A stretch of DNA of 47,896 nt from Actinomycetes bacterium (GTDB lineage: Bacteria; Actinomycetota; Actinomycetes; Streptosporangiales; Streptosporangiaceae), in the NCBI GenBank assembly GCA_021793235.1, contig JAJYTD010000033.1, forward strand, positions 1-47,896, in the 5' to 3' direction. Positions 33,959 through 41,583 of this stretch are shown one piece after another; positions within the stretch are counted from its first letter, which is position 1, and every line of letters starts with the position of its first letter. The notes under the pieces were generated by a model. It ran no database searches, was not told the DNA's origin, and worked only from the letters and a program-made list of their open reading frames with translations. The position numbers and the translations under genes are program-made.

Positions 33959-34891
33959 ATGATTGATCCGAAGCTCAAGGTACTGCAGATGGTCGCCCGC
34001 CATGGGACGGTCACCGCCGCGGCCGAGGCGATGCACTACACGCCCTCGGCGGTCTCCTACCGCCTGCGCCAGCTGGCCGAGGAGCTCGGCGTGGAACTGC
34101 TGGCCCAATCCGGGCGGGGCGTCACGCTGACCGACGCCGCCCGCATCGTGCTGCGCCACACCGAGGCGCTCAACGCCCAGGCCGAGCACGCCTACGCCGA
34201 ACTCGCCTCGGCGACGGAGGAGCCCACGGGGTTGTTCACGCTGTGCGGCTTCTCCACCGCGGCCACCCACCTGCTCCCTCCGGCGGCCGCCGCCCTGCGG
34301 GAACGCTATCCCCAGGTGCGCATCCGGGTGATGGAGGCCGAACCGGCGCGCTGCTTCGATCTGCTGCTCTCCGGTGACGCCGACCTCGCGCTGGTGATCA
34401 GCACCGCCGACACGCCCTCCATCGGAGACGAGCGTTTTGACCAGCAGCCCCTACTCGACGATCCCTTGGACCTGGTGGTACCGGGCGAACATCGGCTGAC
34501 GCGATCGCCCAAGGTCACCCTCGCCGATGCCGCCGAGGAGCCGTGGATCCTCGGCAATGCCGGGAGCACCTACTACCAGCTGGTGCTGACCGCATGCATG
34601 ACCGCGGGGTTCACCCCGAACATCGCCCACTACGCCGATGAGTGGGATACGGGAACGGCGCTGGTGGCGCACGGTTTCGGCATCATCCTCGTGCCCCGGC
34701 TCGCGCGGATCAACGACTGGGCGGTCGTGCGGATACCGCTCCATGGCGAGCCCGCCCCCGCGCGCCGCATCGTGGCGGCCACACGCATGGGACGCCGCGA
34801 CCACCCGGTGGTCGCGTCCGCGCTGTCGATGATCAGCACGACCGCGACGACGCTCCAGGCCTCGCGGCAGCAGACCGAGGACGGAAGGTGA
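33959..34891 (+). CDS. LysR-family transcriptional regulator
   Basis: 310 residues from ATG 33959; upstream in-frame codons lie within the operator. The helix-turn-helix is LKVLQMVARHGTVTAAAEAMHYTPSAVSYRLRQLAEELGVELL, followed by a LysR substrate domain (FTLCGFSTAATHLLPPAAAALRERYPQVRIRV, GDADLALVI, GFGIILVPRLA). It is divergent from an MFS exporter, the standard arrangement for a LysR regulator of efflux. No SD sequence precedes the ATG, so leaderless translation is possible. Confidence 0.92.
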   Translation: MIDPKLKVLQMVARHGTVTAAAEAMHYTPSAVSYRLRQLAEELGVELLAQSGRGVTLTDAARIVLRHTEALNAQAEHAYAELASATEEPTGLFTLCGFSTAATHLLPPAAAALRERYPQVRIRVMEAEPARCFDLLLSGDADLALVISTADTPSIGDERFDQQPLLDDPLDLVVPGEHRLTRSPKVTLADAAEEPWILGNAGSTYYQLVLTACMTAGFTPNIAHYADEWDTGTALVAHGFGIILVPRLARINDWAVVRIPLHGEPAPARRIVAATRMGRRDHPVVASALSMISTTATTLQASRQQTEDGR

Positions 34892-35052
34892 ACCGCTCGG
34901 CGGGGAGCGCGATCTGGCCGGCGTATGCGCCGTGCGAGCCGGCCGGGCGCGTACAGCGGTGTCCCAACCCCGGTAGGCAGGCTCTGGTACATGCCGGTCC
35001 GTGGCTGCTCCGGCCCACCGATCGGTGCGCAGCGAGCACGGCGCCTGGTGCC

Positions 35053-35082
35053 GTGCTCCCCTCCCACGCGGGAATGGTCCCG
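35053..35082 (+). repeat. Solitary CRISPR-repeat-like element, copy 2
   Basis: GTGCTCCCCTCCCACGCGGG followed by AATGGTCCCG. Nearly identical to the element at 26275, 8.8 kb away. No second unit follows at CRISPR spacing (about 60 bp) on either side. Confidence 0.5.
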
Positions 35083-35162
35083 GGACTCTGGCGCGGGTCC
35101 GCGCTGCGCCGCCCCGCTCCCGGCCACCGCGGTCCGGCCGGTGGAAGCGGGGGAGGAAGGGG

Positions 35163-35192
35163 CAGGCGCCGCCCGAAGGCAGGCGGCGCCTG
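35163..35192. terminator. Terminator of the second MFS gene
   Basis: An 11-bp perfect stem (35163-35173 with 35182-35192) around an 8-nt loop, 8 bp beyond the minus-strand stop at 35201. It may also serve the convergent LysR gene. Confidence 0.8.
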
Positions 35193-35200
35193 GTCGGGGG

Positions 35201-36412
35201 TCAGGCGCCTGCGGGGCGGGCCGCCTCGGCCTGCTTGTTCGGGGACGTTGTGCAGGCGGTGGCCTCCCGCCGGGCCGTGCGCGCGCCGATGGCGGCGGGG
35301 GCCATCGCGGCCAGTGCGAGGAAGGCCAGGACGACGCCGACCCACAGCGGCGCGCGCAGGCCGAAGGCGCCGATGCCGAGGCCGCCGAGCCAGGAGCCGA
35401 CCACGACGCCCATGGTGATGAACGAGGAGTGGAGGGTGTTGACCAGGGCGCGGGCATTGCCGGCCCGCTGGACCCGGGTGATCATCGCCGGGTTCAGGGT
35501 GATGCCGACGAGCCCGATGCCGACCATCGCGAGCAGCGCGGGGACCTGAAGGTCGGCGAACAGGGCGAAGGCGGTCAAAAAGAGCGTGTTGAGGAGGAGT
35601 CCGGTGACGATGACGGTGATGGTGCGGGACATGGCCAGGCGGCCGACGACGATGGTGCCCACCACGGTCGCCGCGCCGTAGCCGAGCAGCAGGAGCGGCA
35701 CGACTTCCCGGGAGAAGCCGGTGACCTCGGTGAGGATGGGGGTGAAGTAGGAGAAGGCCGCGAAGGTGGCGCCGATGATGAGGGTGGAGGTGGCCATGGT
35801 GGCCCACAGCCGGGGCCTGCCGAACACGGTGAGTTCGGAGCGGAGCCGGGCCGCCTCCTCGGACTTCTCCAGGCGGGGTAGCGAGAACATGGTGGCCGCC
35901 GCGACGACGACGGTCAGGGCGCCGACCGCGGCGAAGGCGGCCCGCCACCCGAACTGTCCGCCGATGAGCGTGGACAGTGGCAGGCCGAGCAGGGTTCCCA
36001 CCATGAGCCCCTGAAGGGCCGTACCGGTTGCGCGTCCGTGCAGGTGCTGCGGGGTGATCTGGGCGACCGCGGACAGTGCGACACCGAAGAACGCCCCGGC
36101 GGCGGCGCCCGTGATGACCCGAGCGACGACCATGGGCCAATAGGAGGGGGAGACGGCGGCGAGGGCGTTGCCGATGAAGAAGACGGCGAACAGGATCAAG
36201 AGCGCATGGTCGGTGCGGAGGCTGAGGACCGCGACCGTGGCGAGCGGGCCGCCGATCGCCATGGCGAGGGCGAACGCGGTGATGAGGTAGCCGATCTGCG
36301 GGATCGTGGCTCCCAGGTCCCCTGCCATCTGCGGCATGAGGCCGCCGACGAGGAGTTCGCTGGTGACCATGGCGAAGATGCCGAGCGCCATGAGGTAGAC
36401 GGGTTTGGGCAC
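35201..36412 (-). CDS. MFS transporter (DHA1, AraJ-like efflux)
   Basis: 403 residues from GTG 36412, preceded by AAGGAGAG at 8 nt; an ATG at 36463 would overlap the operator. Twelve spans are visible, opening LMALGIFAMVTSELLVGGLMP, with TSELLVGG and AGAAAGAFFGVALSAVAQI typical of AraJ/NepI-type proton-drug antiporters. The C-terminal tail carries two Ala/Arg-rich stretches. It is controlled by the TetR regulator encoded just downstream on the same strand, whose operator also stands in front of this gene. Confidence 0.92.
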   Translation of the reverse strand: MPKPVYLMALGIFAMVTSELLVGGLMPQMAGDLGATIPQIGYLITAFALAMAIGGPLATVAVLSLRTDHALLILFAVFFIGNALAAVSPSYWPMVVARVITGAAAGAFFGVALSAVAQITPQHLHGRATGTALQGLMVGTLLGLPLSTLIGGQFGWRAAFAAVGALTVVVAAATMFSLPRLEKSEEAARLRSELTVFGRPRLWATMATSTLIIGATFAAFSYFTPILTEVTGFSREVVPLLLLGYGAATVVGTIVVGRLAMSRTITVIVTGLLLNTLFLTAFALFADLQVPALLAMVGIGLVGITLNPAMITRVQRAGNARALVNTLHSSFITMGVVVGSWLGGLGIGAFGLRAPLWVGVVLAFLALAAMAPAAIGARTARREATACTTSPNKQAEAARPAGA

Positions 36413-36430
36413 GGGGATGTCTCTCCTTAG

Positions 36431-36452
36431 TTTTGTACAGATCAGAACAAAA
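36431..36452. promoter_or_regulatory. TetR operator, copy in front of the MFS gene
   Basis: TTTTGTAC-N6-GAACAAAA, 19 bp upstream of the GTG start. The outer 16 positions are identical to those in the site at 37156-37177 before the tetR gene. Confidence 0.8.
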
Positions 36453-36543
36453 TGAGGGTGCACAGCGGCGGGGTACGTGAACAGGTCGGGCCGGCAGAAG
36501 CGCGGCGCCGACCGGATCGAGAGTGTGCGGCGGTCGCCGGAGA

Positions 36544-37137
36544 CTACGGGGTCAGCGCCTGGACGCCGACCGCCGCGATGCCCTCAAGCGCCTCGCGGTC
36601 CGCTCCCGCCTGGCCCGCGATCCGTATCCCGGAGATCAGCGAGGTCACGTACCAGGCCGCCGCGTCCGGGTCGCGGTCGGCGGCGATCGAGCCGTCGAGC
36701 CGGCCGTCCATGACGGCAAGACGCAAAGATGCCAGGCGCTTGTGCAGATCGGCCTCCACGAGCCGGGCGATGGCGGGGTTGCGCGCAGCGATCGTGGTGA
36801 TGGTGTTGACGGTGAAGCACCCCGACTGGCCGCTCTGCCGGTTGGCCGCCTCGTCGTCCACGATCGCGGCCAGCAGGGACCGGATGCGCTCCAGGCCGTT
36901 GGCCCCCTGCGTGTCGAGGATTGCTCCCTGGCGCGCGGTCATGGTGCTGACGTAGTGCGAGAGCGCCCGTCTGAACAGGTGCTCCTTGGAGTGGAACGTG
37001 TTGTAGAGACTGCTGCGCGGCAGCCCGGTCGCCTGGCACAGGTCCTCTGTCGATGTCCCGTCGAACCCCTTGGCCCAGAATGTGCGGCACGCTGCCTGGA
37101 CCGCATGCTCCTCGTTGAACTGGCGTGGTCTCCCCAT
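36544..37137 (-). CDS. TetR-family regulator of the adjacent MFS exporter
   Basis: 197 residues from ATG 37137 (MGRPRQFNEEHAVQAACRTFW). The helix-turn-helix is DGTSTEDLCQATGLPRSSLYNTFHSKEHLF. The C-terminal half (SGCFTVNTITTIAARNPAIARLV) resembles the AcrR/YcdC-like TetR C-terminal domain. Identical operators stand before this gene and before the MFS gene, so it represses both itself and the exporter. The frame is open far upstream, but that is antisense shadow of the neighbouring DNA. Confidence 0.93.
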   Translation of the reverse strand: MGRPRQFNEEHAVQAACRTFWAKGFDGTSTEDLCQATGLPRSSLYNTFHSKEHLFRRALSHYVSTMTARQGAILDTQGANGLERIRSLLAAIVDDEAANRQSGQSGCFTVNTITTIAARNPAIARLVEADLHKRLASLRLAVMDGRLDGSIAADRDPDAAAWYVTSLISGIRIAGQAGADREALEGIAAVGVQALTP

Positions 37138-37466
37138 GGGCAGGAACCTACCAGGTTTTGTACCGAATGGAACAAAACTGGTGCGGGTCTCGGCGCGAAA
37201 CGATCGGTACGCGGGTCGCCACCGCTTCGGCTGGGCCTCGACCACGCAGACGCGGCCCGCTGCGTCGTGGAGTGTGCGTACCGTTCGGCGCCGAGGGCGG
37301 TTCAGGCCATGGCCGACACGGGAGCACACGGCGGGCAGCGGTAGCGGGCACAGGGCGAAGACCGCGGAGCGCCGCCGTACCCGCGGTCCTTGTATCGGTG
37401 AACCCGAAAAGAGCCCGCCGACACCGCAGACCGGTCGCTGTCCACGGGGCCGTGTGCGGCCCGCGG
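37138..37466. other. Gene-free stretch between tetR and acyltransferase gene
   Basis: 329 bp. It holds the tetR promoter and operator (37156-37177). A possible terminator for the acyltransferase lies at GACCGCGG 37360-37367 and CCGCGGTC 37381-37388. Otherwise I see nothing recognisable. Confidence 0.5.
37156..37177. promoter_or_regulatory. TetR operator, autoregulatory copy
   Basis: TTTTGTAC-N6-GAACAAAA, 19 bp upstream of the tetR ATG. Outer bases CCAG and CTGG extend the symmetry to about 32 bp. Confidence 0.8.
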
Positions 37467-38789
37467 TCACCGGGTGCTGCGCCGCCACGGCACCGTGGCG
37501 GTCAGGCCGGCCGCCACCGCGAATACGCCCAGCACCGGGAGAACCCCGGGGTCCAGGCCGCCGGTCAGCAGGATGACCAGGCCGGCGCCGGTCAGCGCCG
37601 CCGCGGCCAGGGAGCCGGCCATCCCCGGGTCGCCGCGCAGCGCCCGCGGCGGCTCCTCGAACCGCACCGCCCAGGCGGCCACCGGCCACAGCAGCGGGAC
37701 GAGCAGCCCGACCCCGGCCGCGCACCACAGCAGCCACCGCCCGGTGAGCGGTTCCGGCGTGTCGATGCCCAGGCCGATGACCAGCACCCCTGCGAGGGCG
37801 GCGAGCGGGGCCATGTGCCACAGGTACACCGTCATCAGCCGCGGCCGAGCCCAGTCCAGCACCCGGCCCGGGACCGGGCGGGCGGCCCAGGTGCGGATCC
37901 GGCCGCGCAGCAGCACCGCCAGCCCGACCTGCCCGGCGCCCACCGCGGCCAGGACCAGGGTCGGCGGGGCGATGTTGGACGCCTCGGCGGCGAACACCCC
38001 GGTCATGTTCGGCGAGTACGGGCCGAACACGGCCAGCGCACCCCCGGCGGCCGTCCCGCCCAGCGCCAGCAGCGCGGCCGTCCGGCGGCCGAGCGCGCCG
38101 CCCGCGTAGCAGAAACCGAGCTGGTGCACGCCCAGCCAGACGAAGGCGACGTTGAGGTAGCCGATCTCTGCTGCTCCGGTCGCGAACCGGAGGAGGTCCA
38201 CGGTGGCCGCCGCGGCCAGCAGCGCGCCCACCACGCCCCACCCGTAGCGGTTTTGAGCGCGGGCCAGTACCGGGGTCGCCACGACGACCAGCACATACAC
38301 CGCAAGGAACCACAGCACGATGCCCGCGGCCGCGGCGCCGACCCGGACCGGCTGCTCGGGAACACCGGCGGCGATCAGCAAGTAGGAGGAGGGGAGCCAC
38401 AGCGCCGCCAAGGGGACCACCGGCCACGCCAGCCGGCGCAGCCGCCGGGCCAGCCACGCGGAGACGGCGGTCCCCTTGGCGGCGGCGGCCCGCAGGCTCA
38501 GCAGGTTCGCAGCGCCGCCGACGAAGAAGATCAGCGGCATGACCTGGGCGATCCACGTCAGCGCGAATCCGCCGGGGGTGTCGAGAACGCTGCCCATGGC
38601 CAGGGTTCCCGAGGAGAAGGACAAGGTGGGCAGCGCCCAGTGCTGCACCACCACCCAGACGATGACCAGCAGCCGCAGCGCGTCGAGGAACAGGTCGCGT
38701 TCGCCGCCGCCTGGGCGGCGCGGGGCCGCGGCCGGGCCGGACACGGTCGTCCGCGCGCCTGGCCGCTCCAGTACGGGGATCGGGGGCAT
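37467..38789 (-). CDS. Integral membrane acyltransferase (acyltransferase 3/OafA-like)
   Basis: 440 residues from ATG 38789 with AAGGAG 6 nt before it. About ten to eleven membrane spans, beginning FLDALRLLVIVWVVVQHWALP, whose arginine and histidine are the conserved acyltransferase-3 elements. IFFVGGAANLLSLRAAAAKG and VYLWHMAPLAALAGVLVI also match. Members transfer acyl groups onto sugars or peptidoglycan at the membrane; the acceptor is unknown. It is transcribed alone and bordered upstream by repeat copy A of the KAP element. Confidence 0.88.
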   Translation of the reverse strand: MPPIPVLERPGARTTVSGPAAAPRRPGGGERDLFLDALRLLVIVWVVVQHWALPTLSFSSGTLAMGSVLDTPGGFALTWIAQVMPLIFFVGGAANLLSLRAAAAKGTAVSAWLARRLRRLAWPVVPLAALWLPSSYLLIAAGVPEQPVRVGAAAAGIVLWFLAVYVLVVVATPVLARAQNRYGWGVVGALLAAAATVDLLRFATGAAEIGYLNVAFVWLGVHQLGFCYAGGALGRRTAALLALGGTAAGGALAVFGPYSPNMTGVFAAEASNIAPPTLVLAAVGAGQVGLAVLLRGRIRTWAARPVPGRVLDWARPRLMTVYLWHMAPLAALAGVLVIGLGIDTPEPLTGRWLLWCAAGVGLLVPLLWPVAAWAVRFEEPPRALRGDPGMAGSLAAAALTGAGLVILLTGGLDPGVLPVLGVFAVAAGLTATVPWRRSTR

Positions 38790-39294
38790 TGGTGGCTCCT
38801 TCGCTTCCTGAGACGGGCCCTGTGCGCACAAGTGCCGCGAGACGGGGCCGCCTCAGGACACGGAGGGCTGGGTCGATGCGGGCGCCCTGCTTATCGGTGA
38901 ACGCTTCCGCCGGGCCGGTGGCCCGGCTCGGCCACCGCATCGATGGTTCGACCCTAGGGCCAGCGGTCGGCGGGCCGCGATATTGCCGGCCCCCCTCCTC
39001 GCGGGCCTGGTCTCCACCGGCGGGGGTGGTGCCCGCCCTACCACCGCCCGGCCGCGGGGCCGAGCGCGGGGAAACGCGGACTGTCCGCGGCCGACGAGTA
39101 CCGCCGAGATCCGTGCCCCGGCTGGGCGTCTGAATCGCAGAAACGGTCACCCGGGACGCGGATTCCCGGGTCGACGCGGTTAAAAAAGCCCGTTTGCTGA
39201 TAAGGCGGAATTCTTCGGTGCCCGGCAGTAGTGTGCTTATTACGGAGAAAATGGCCTCTGGTTGTAGCCGTGCTCAGATTCCGGGAGAAGCAGC
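38790..39294. other. Gap upstream of the KAP gene: repeat copy A, palindrome, AT-rich leader
   Basis: 505 bp without an intact gene. It holds the direct repeat (38846-39057), a 15-bp inverted repeat CGCGGAC-T-GTCCGCG (39075-39089), and a lower-GC leader (39180-39290) with words such as TTGCTGATAAGG. The leader probably contains the KAP promoter, but I cannot fix its boxes. Confidence 0.6.
38846..39057. repeat. Direct repeat copy A flanking the KAP-receiver gene
   Basis: 212 bp running from GGCCGCCTCAGGACACGG to CCCGGCCGCGG. It is almost identical to copy B (41251-41433) except for a 29-bp insertion (about 38953-38981, beginning CCTAGGGCC) and a handful of substitutions. The insertion puts a stop (WFDP then TAG) into a frame that stays open in copy B. 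Both copies are in the same orientation, 2,405 bp apart. Confidence 0.9.
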
Positions 39295-41082
39295 GTGGGT
39301 GATCCAGAGCAGTGGCGGTTCTCGTTGCTCAATGACGAGCCGGTCACCAATCCTGCGGAGGATTCCTTAGGGGGCGGGCGGGCCGCTCGCGAGCTGGCCG
39401 ACCTGATAGTCGCTTCACGAGGATCGACGCCGTTCACCTTGGCGGTCGATTCCGGATGGGGCACGGGGAAAAGCAGTCTCATGCGGCTGGTCGAGGCAGA
39501 GCTCGCAGAGACGGGCGACGTGTATACGGTCTGGTATAACGCGTGGACCTCGACGGGAGCGGACGCTCTGGAAGGAATCATCAAGTCCGTCCTGATGCGC
39601 CTTGATCGCCACGTTCTGCGCCGCGCCCTACAGAGGGTCTCTGACCGCCGGTCGGTGCTGAAAGCGGTACGCGCCTTGTCGACGCTGGCCGCCGGAGCGT
39701 TAGGGGTGGCCGGCCTGGTGGATGAGCTATGGAAGAGCCTGTCCGCGAGTCCGCAGGCACGCAATGAAATGAAAGACGCGATCCGTGACCTGACACAGGA
39801 GTGGGCCGAATCCGATGCGTTCTCGCCGCGGCGCCTGCTCGTGGTGTTCATCGATGACCTGGACCGCTGCCCGGAGGAGACGGTGCTCGCTGTGTGCGAG
39901 GCCGTCAAGGTCTACCTCGATGTTCCGGGACTCGCGTTCGTCATCGGCTGTGACCGGTCCGCGCTCGCTCCCGGGGGCTTCCTAGGCGATTTATCCCCCG
40001 CTGGGATGTCATTTATGGAGAAGATCTTCCAAACGAACTACCGGATCCCTGTGCCCGACGAAGAGGAAGCCGCAGAGTTCGTGCGCCGCCACCTCCATGA
40101 ATCAGGTGTGCATGCGCTTGTCAACGATGGGCTGGTCTCGCTGATCGCTGAGCGCTCAAACCGCAACCCTCGCCGAATAAAAAGGGTGATCAACGGGATT
40201 GTTCTCGAGGGCCGCCTGAACCCGGTTTGGCGAGGGAGTGATCGCGAGACAAACGATACCATGGTCAGGGTCCTGCTGCTCCAGTATCTTTACCCCGGAT
40301 TCTATCGGACTCTGGTCAGCGGGATAACTCAGGGTGACGCTCTTGGGGATTTCATACTATACCGCAAGGCCAGGCGTGTACTGCGCGGAATCGAACCGTA
40401 TCCTCATGACGACCATGAATTCCATAATTTCTTCGCCGAGCGTGATGTAACGGCACCCAATCCATCAAACAAAGAAGAGTGGGGGGCCATTCTAACCGAG
40501 CTGGAGTCGCGGCTTCCCAGTATCTTTCCTGCGCTGGCCGCCGATCGGGGGCTCGTTTCGCTGGTCAAAGACCTATCGGACCTATCGCGGCAGACAAAGG
40601 TGGCCGGGTTGCTGATGAAACGACCGTTCACGGGTGTCAGCAGTGTGGCCGACGAACAGAGTTCCCATCAACCAGAACAGGGCTGGTCCTTCGGAGATGG
40701 GTATGCCCCAGAACTAGGAAATCCGCTAGCAGGAAAATGCCTCCTCTGGATCGATGACAATCCAGCCAGCATCGACATCGAGGTTGAGAAGTTCCGTAGG
40801 AAAGGAGCTTTCTTGGTTGTGGTCACCAGTGTGCAGGAGGCGGAAGATCACCTTGCCGACAGAGATTGGGATCTTCTCATCTCTGACATTACCCGGTATG
40901 GAGACAGAGAGGCTGGATTCCGCGACTTGGAGCGTATCCGGGAGGCAGGCTACAAACGTGTCCCCGTGGTCTTCTACACCGGTGATGTAGATCGTTTTCG
41001 AGAGCGGCAGGCAAAGGACCTTGGAGCCATTGGCATAACCAATTCCCCCGGCCGCCTCCATCGGCTCGTGGCCGAGGCCTGA
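39295..41082 (+). CDS. KAP-family P-loop NTPase fused to a response-regulator receiver-like domain
   Basis: 595 residues from GTG 39295, preceded by GGGAGAAG. Residues 25-370 form a KAP NTPase: Walker A GWGTGKSS (54-61), Walker B VVFIDDLDR (D187, D188), then VIGCDRSAL and a C-terminal SNRNPRRIKRVIN sensor. A weakly hydrophobic stretch (ALSTLAAGALGVAGLV) sits where KAP proteins usually carry membrane spans. After a linker, residues about 480-592 form a receiver-like fold: acidic pair D487-D488, phosphoacceptor-like D531 (LLISDITR) and PVVFYTGD. The usual lysine is replaced in GITNSPG. GC is visibly lower than in the neighbours and three TTA codons (residues 25, 136, 233) occur, signs of recent acquisition. 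KAP proteins are linked to membrane-associated conflict systems; its function here is unknown. Confidence 0.85.
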   Translation: MGDPEQWRFSLLNDEPVTNPAEDSLGGGRAARELADLIVASRGSTPFTLAVDSGWGTGKSSLMRLVEAELAETGDVYTVWYNAWTSTGADALEGIIKSVLMRLDRHVLRRALQRVSDRRSVLKAVRALSTLAAGALGVAGLVDELWKSLSASPQARNEMKDAIRDLTQEWAESDAFSPRRLLVVFIDDLDRCPEETVLAVCEAVKVYLDVPGLAFVIGCDRSALAPGGFLGDLSPAGMSFMEKIFQTNYRIPVPDEEEAAEFVRRHLHESGVHALVNDGLVSLIAERSNRNPRRIKRVINGIVLEGRLNPVWRGSDRETNDTMVRVLLLQYLYPGFYRTLVSGITQGDALGDFILYRKARRVLRGIEPYPHDDHEFHNFFAERDVTAPNPSNKEEWGAILTELESRLPSIFPALAADRGLVSLVKDLSDLSRQTKVAGLLMKRPFTGVSSVADEQSSHQPEQGWSFGDGYAPELGNPLAGKCLLWIDDNPASIDIEVEKFRRKGAFLVVVTSVQEAEDHLADRDWDLLISDITRYGDREAGFRDLERIREAGYKRVPVVFYTGDVDRFRERQAKDLGAIGITNSPGRLHRLVAEA

Positions 41083-41583
41083 AGGATTCTCCCAATCACC
41101 CTCCAATGACGGCTGCCGCGGCGGGAAGAGCGCTCCTGGCGAGTGATTGTGTCCACCCATCACGGTTGCCCGCCAGGGCGGCCCGGCCAACTTGACGTTG
41201 CGCACCTCAAAACCCGCATGTGGACTTTCGGGGTTCTCGGGATACTCAGAGGCCGCCTCAGGACACGGAGGGCTGGGTCGATGCGGACGCCCTGCTTATC
41301 GGTGAACGCTTCCGCCGGGCCGGTGGCCCGGCTCGGCCACCGCATCGATGGTTCGACATTGTCGGCTCCCCTCCTCGCGGGCCTGGTCTCCACCGGCAGC
41401 GGTGGTGCCCGCCCTACCACCGCCCGGCCGCGGTCGATCGATGCGCCCTTGTCATCGGTGTCGAGGAGCGGTCCGGCTACGGCCCGGGCCGGCTGATTGC
41501 GGGCATCCGAGCGCAAGCGGCCGTTGGTAGGGGTGTCCCACCGCGGTGGTACGGGTAGTGCGTGCGGAGAGGGAGGGTGCGTG
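41083..41583. other. Gap downstream of the KAP gene with repeat copy B
   Basis: 501 bp. 41083-41250 shows nothing recognisable. 41251-41433 is repeat copy B. From 41220 to 41558 the plus strand keeps a 112-codon open frame through the repeat, containing CALVIGVEERSGYGPGRL after it. This looks like a degraded gene end but cannot be assigned safely. A ribosome-binding site (GGGAGGG) for the GrpB gene lies at about 41570. Confidence 0.5.
41251..41433. repeat. Direct repeat copy B flanking the KAP-receiver gene
   Basis: 183 bp, the shorter version of copy A without the 29-bp insertion. Recombination between the copies would remove the whole KAP gene together with one repeat. Confidence 0.9.

Larger units (their letters stand above)
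34892..35200. other. Convergent intergenic region, LysR and second MFS gene
   Basis: 309 bp without a gene. It holds the CRISPR-repeat-like element at 35053-35082 and the hairpin at 35163-35192. The rest shows only short GC-rich inverted repeats. Confidence 0.6.

Noticed and set aside
38846-41433. Insertion sequence or composite transposon carrying the KAP gene
   Set aside because: No transposase, no terminal inverted repeats and no short target-site duplication are visible; only long direct repeats.
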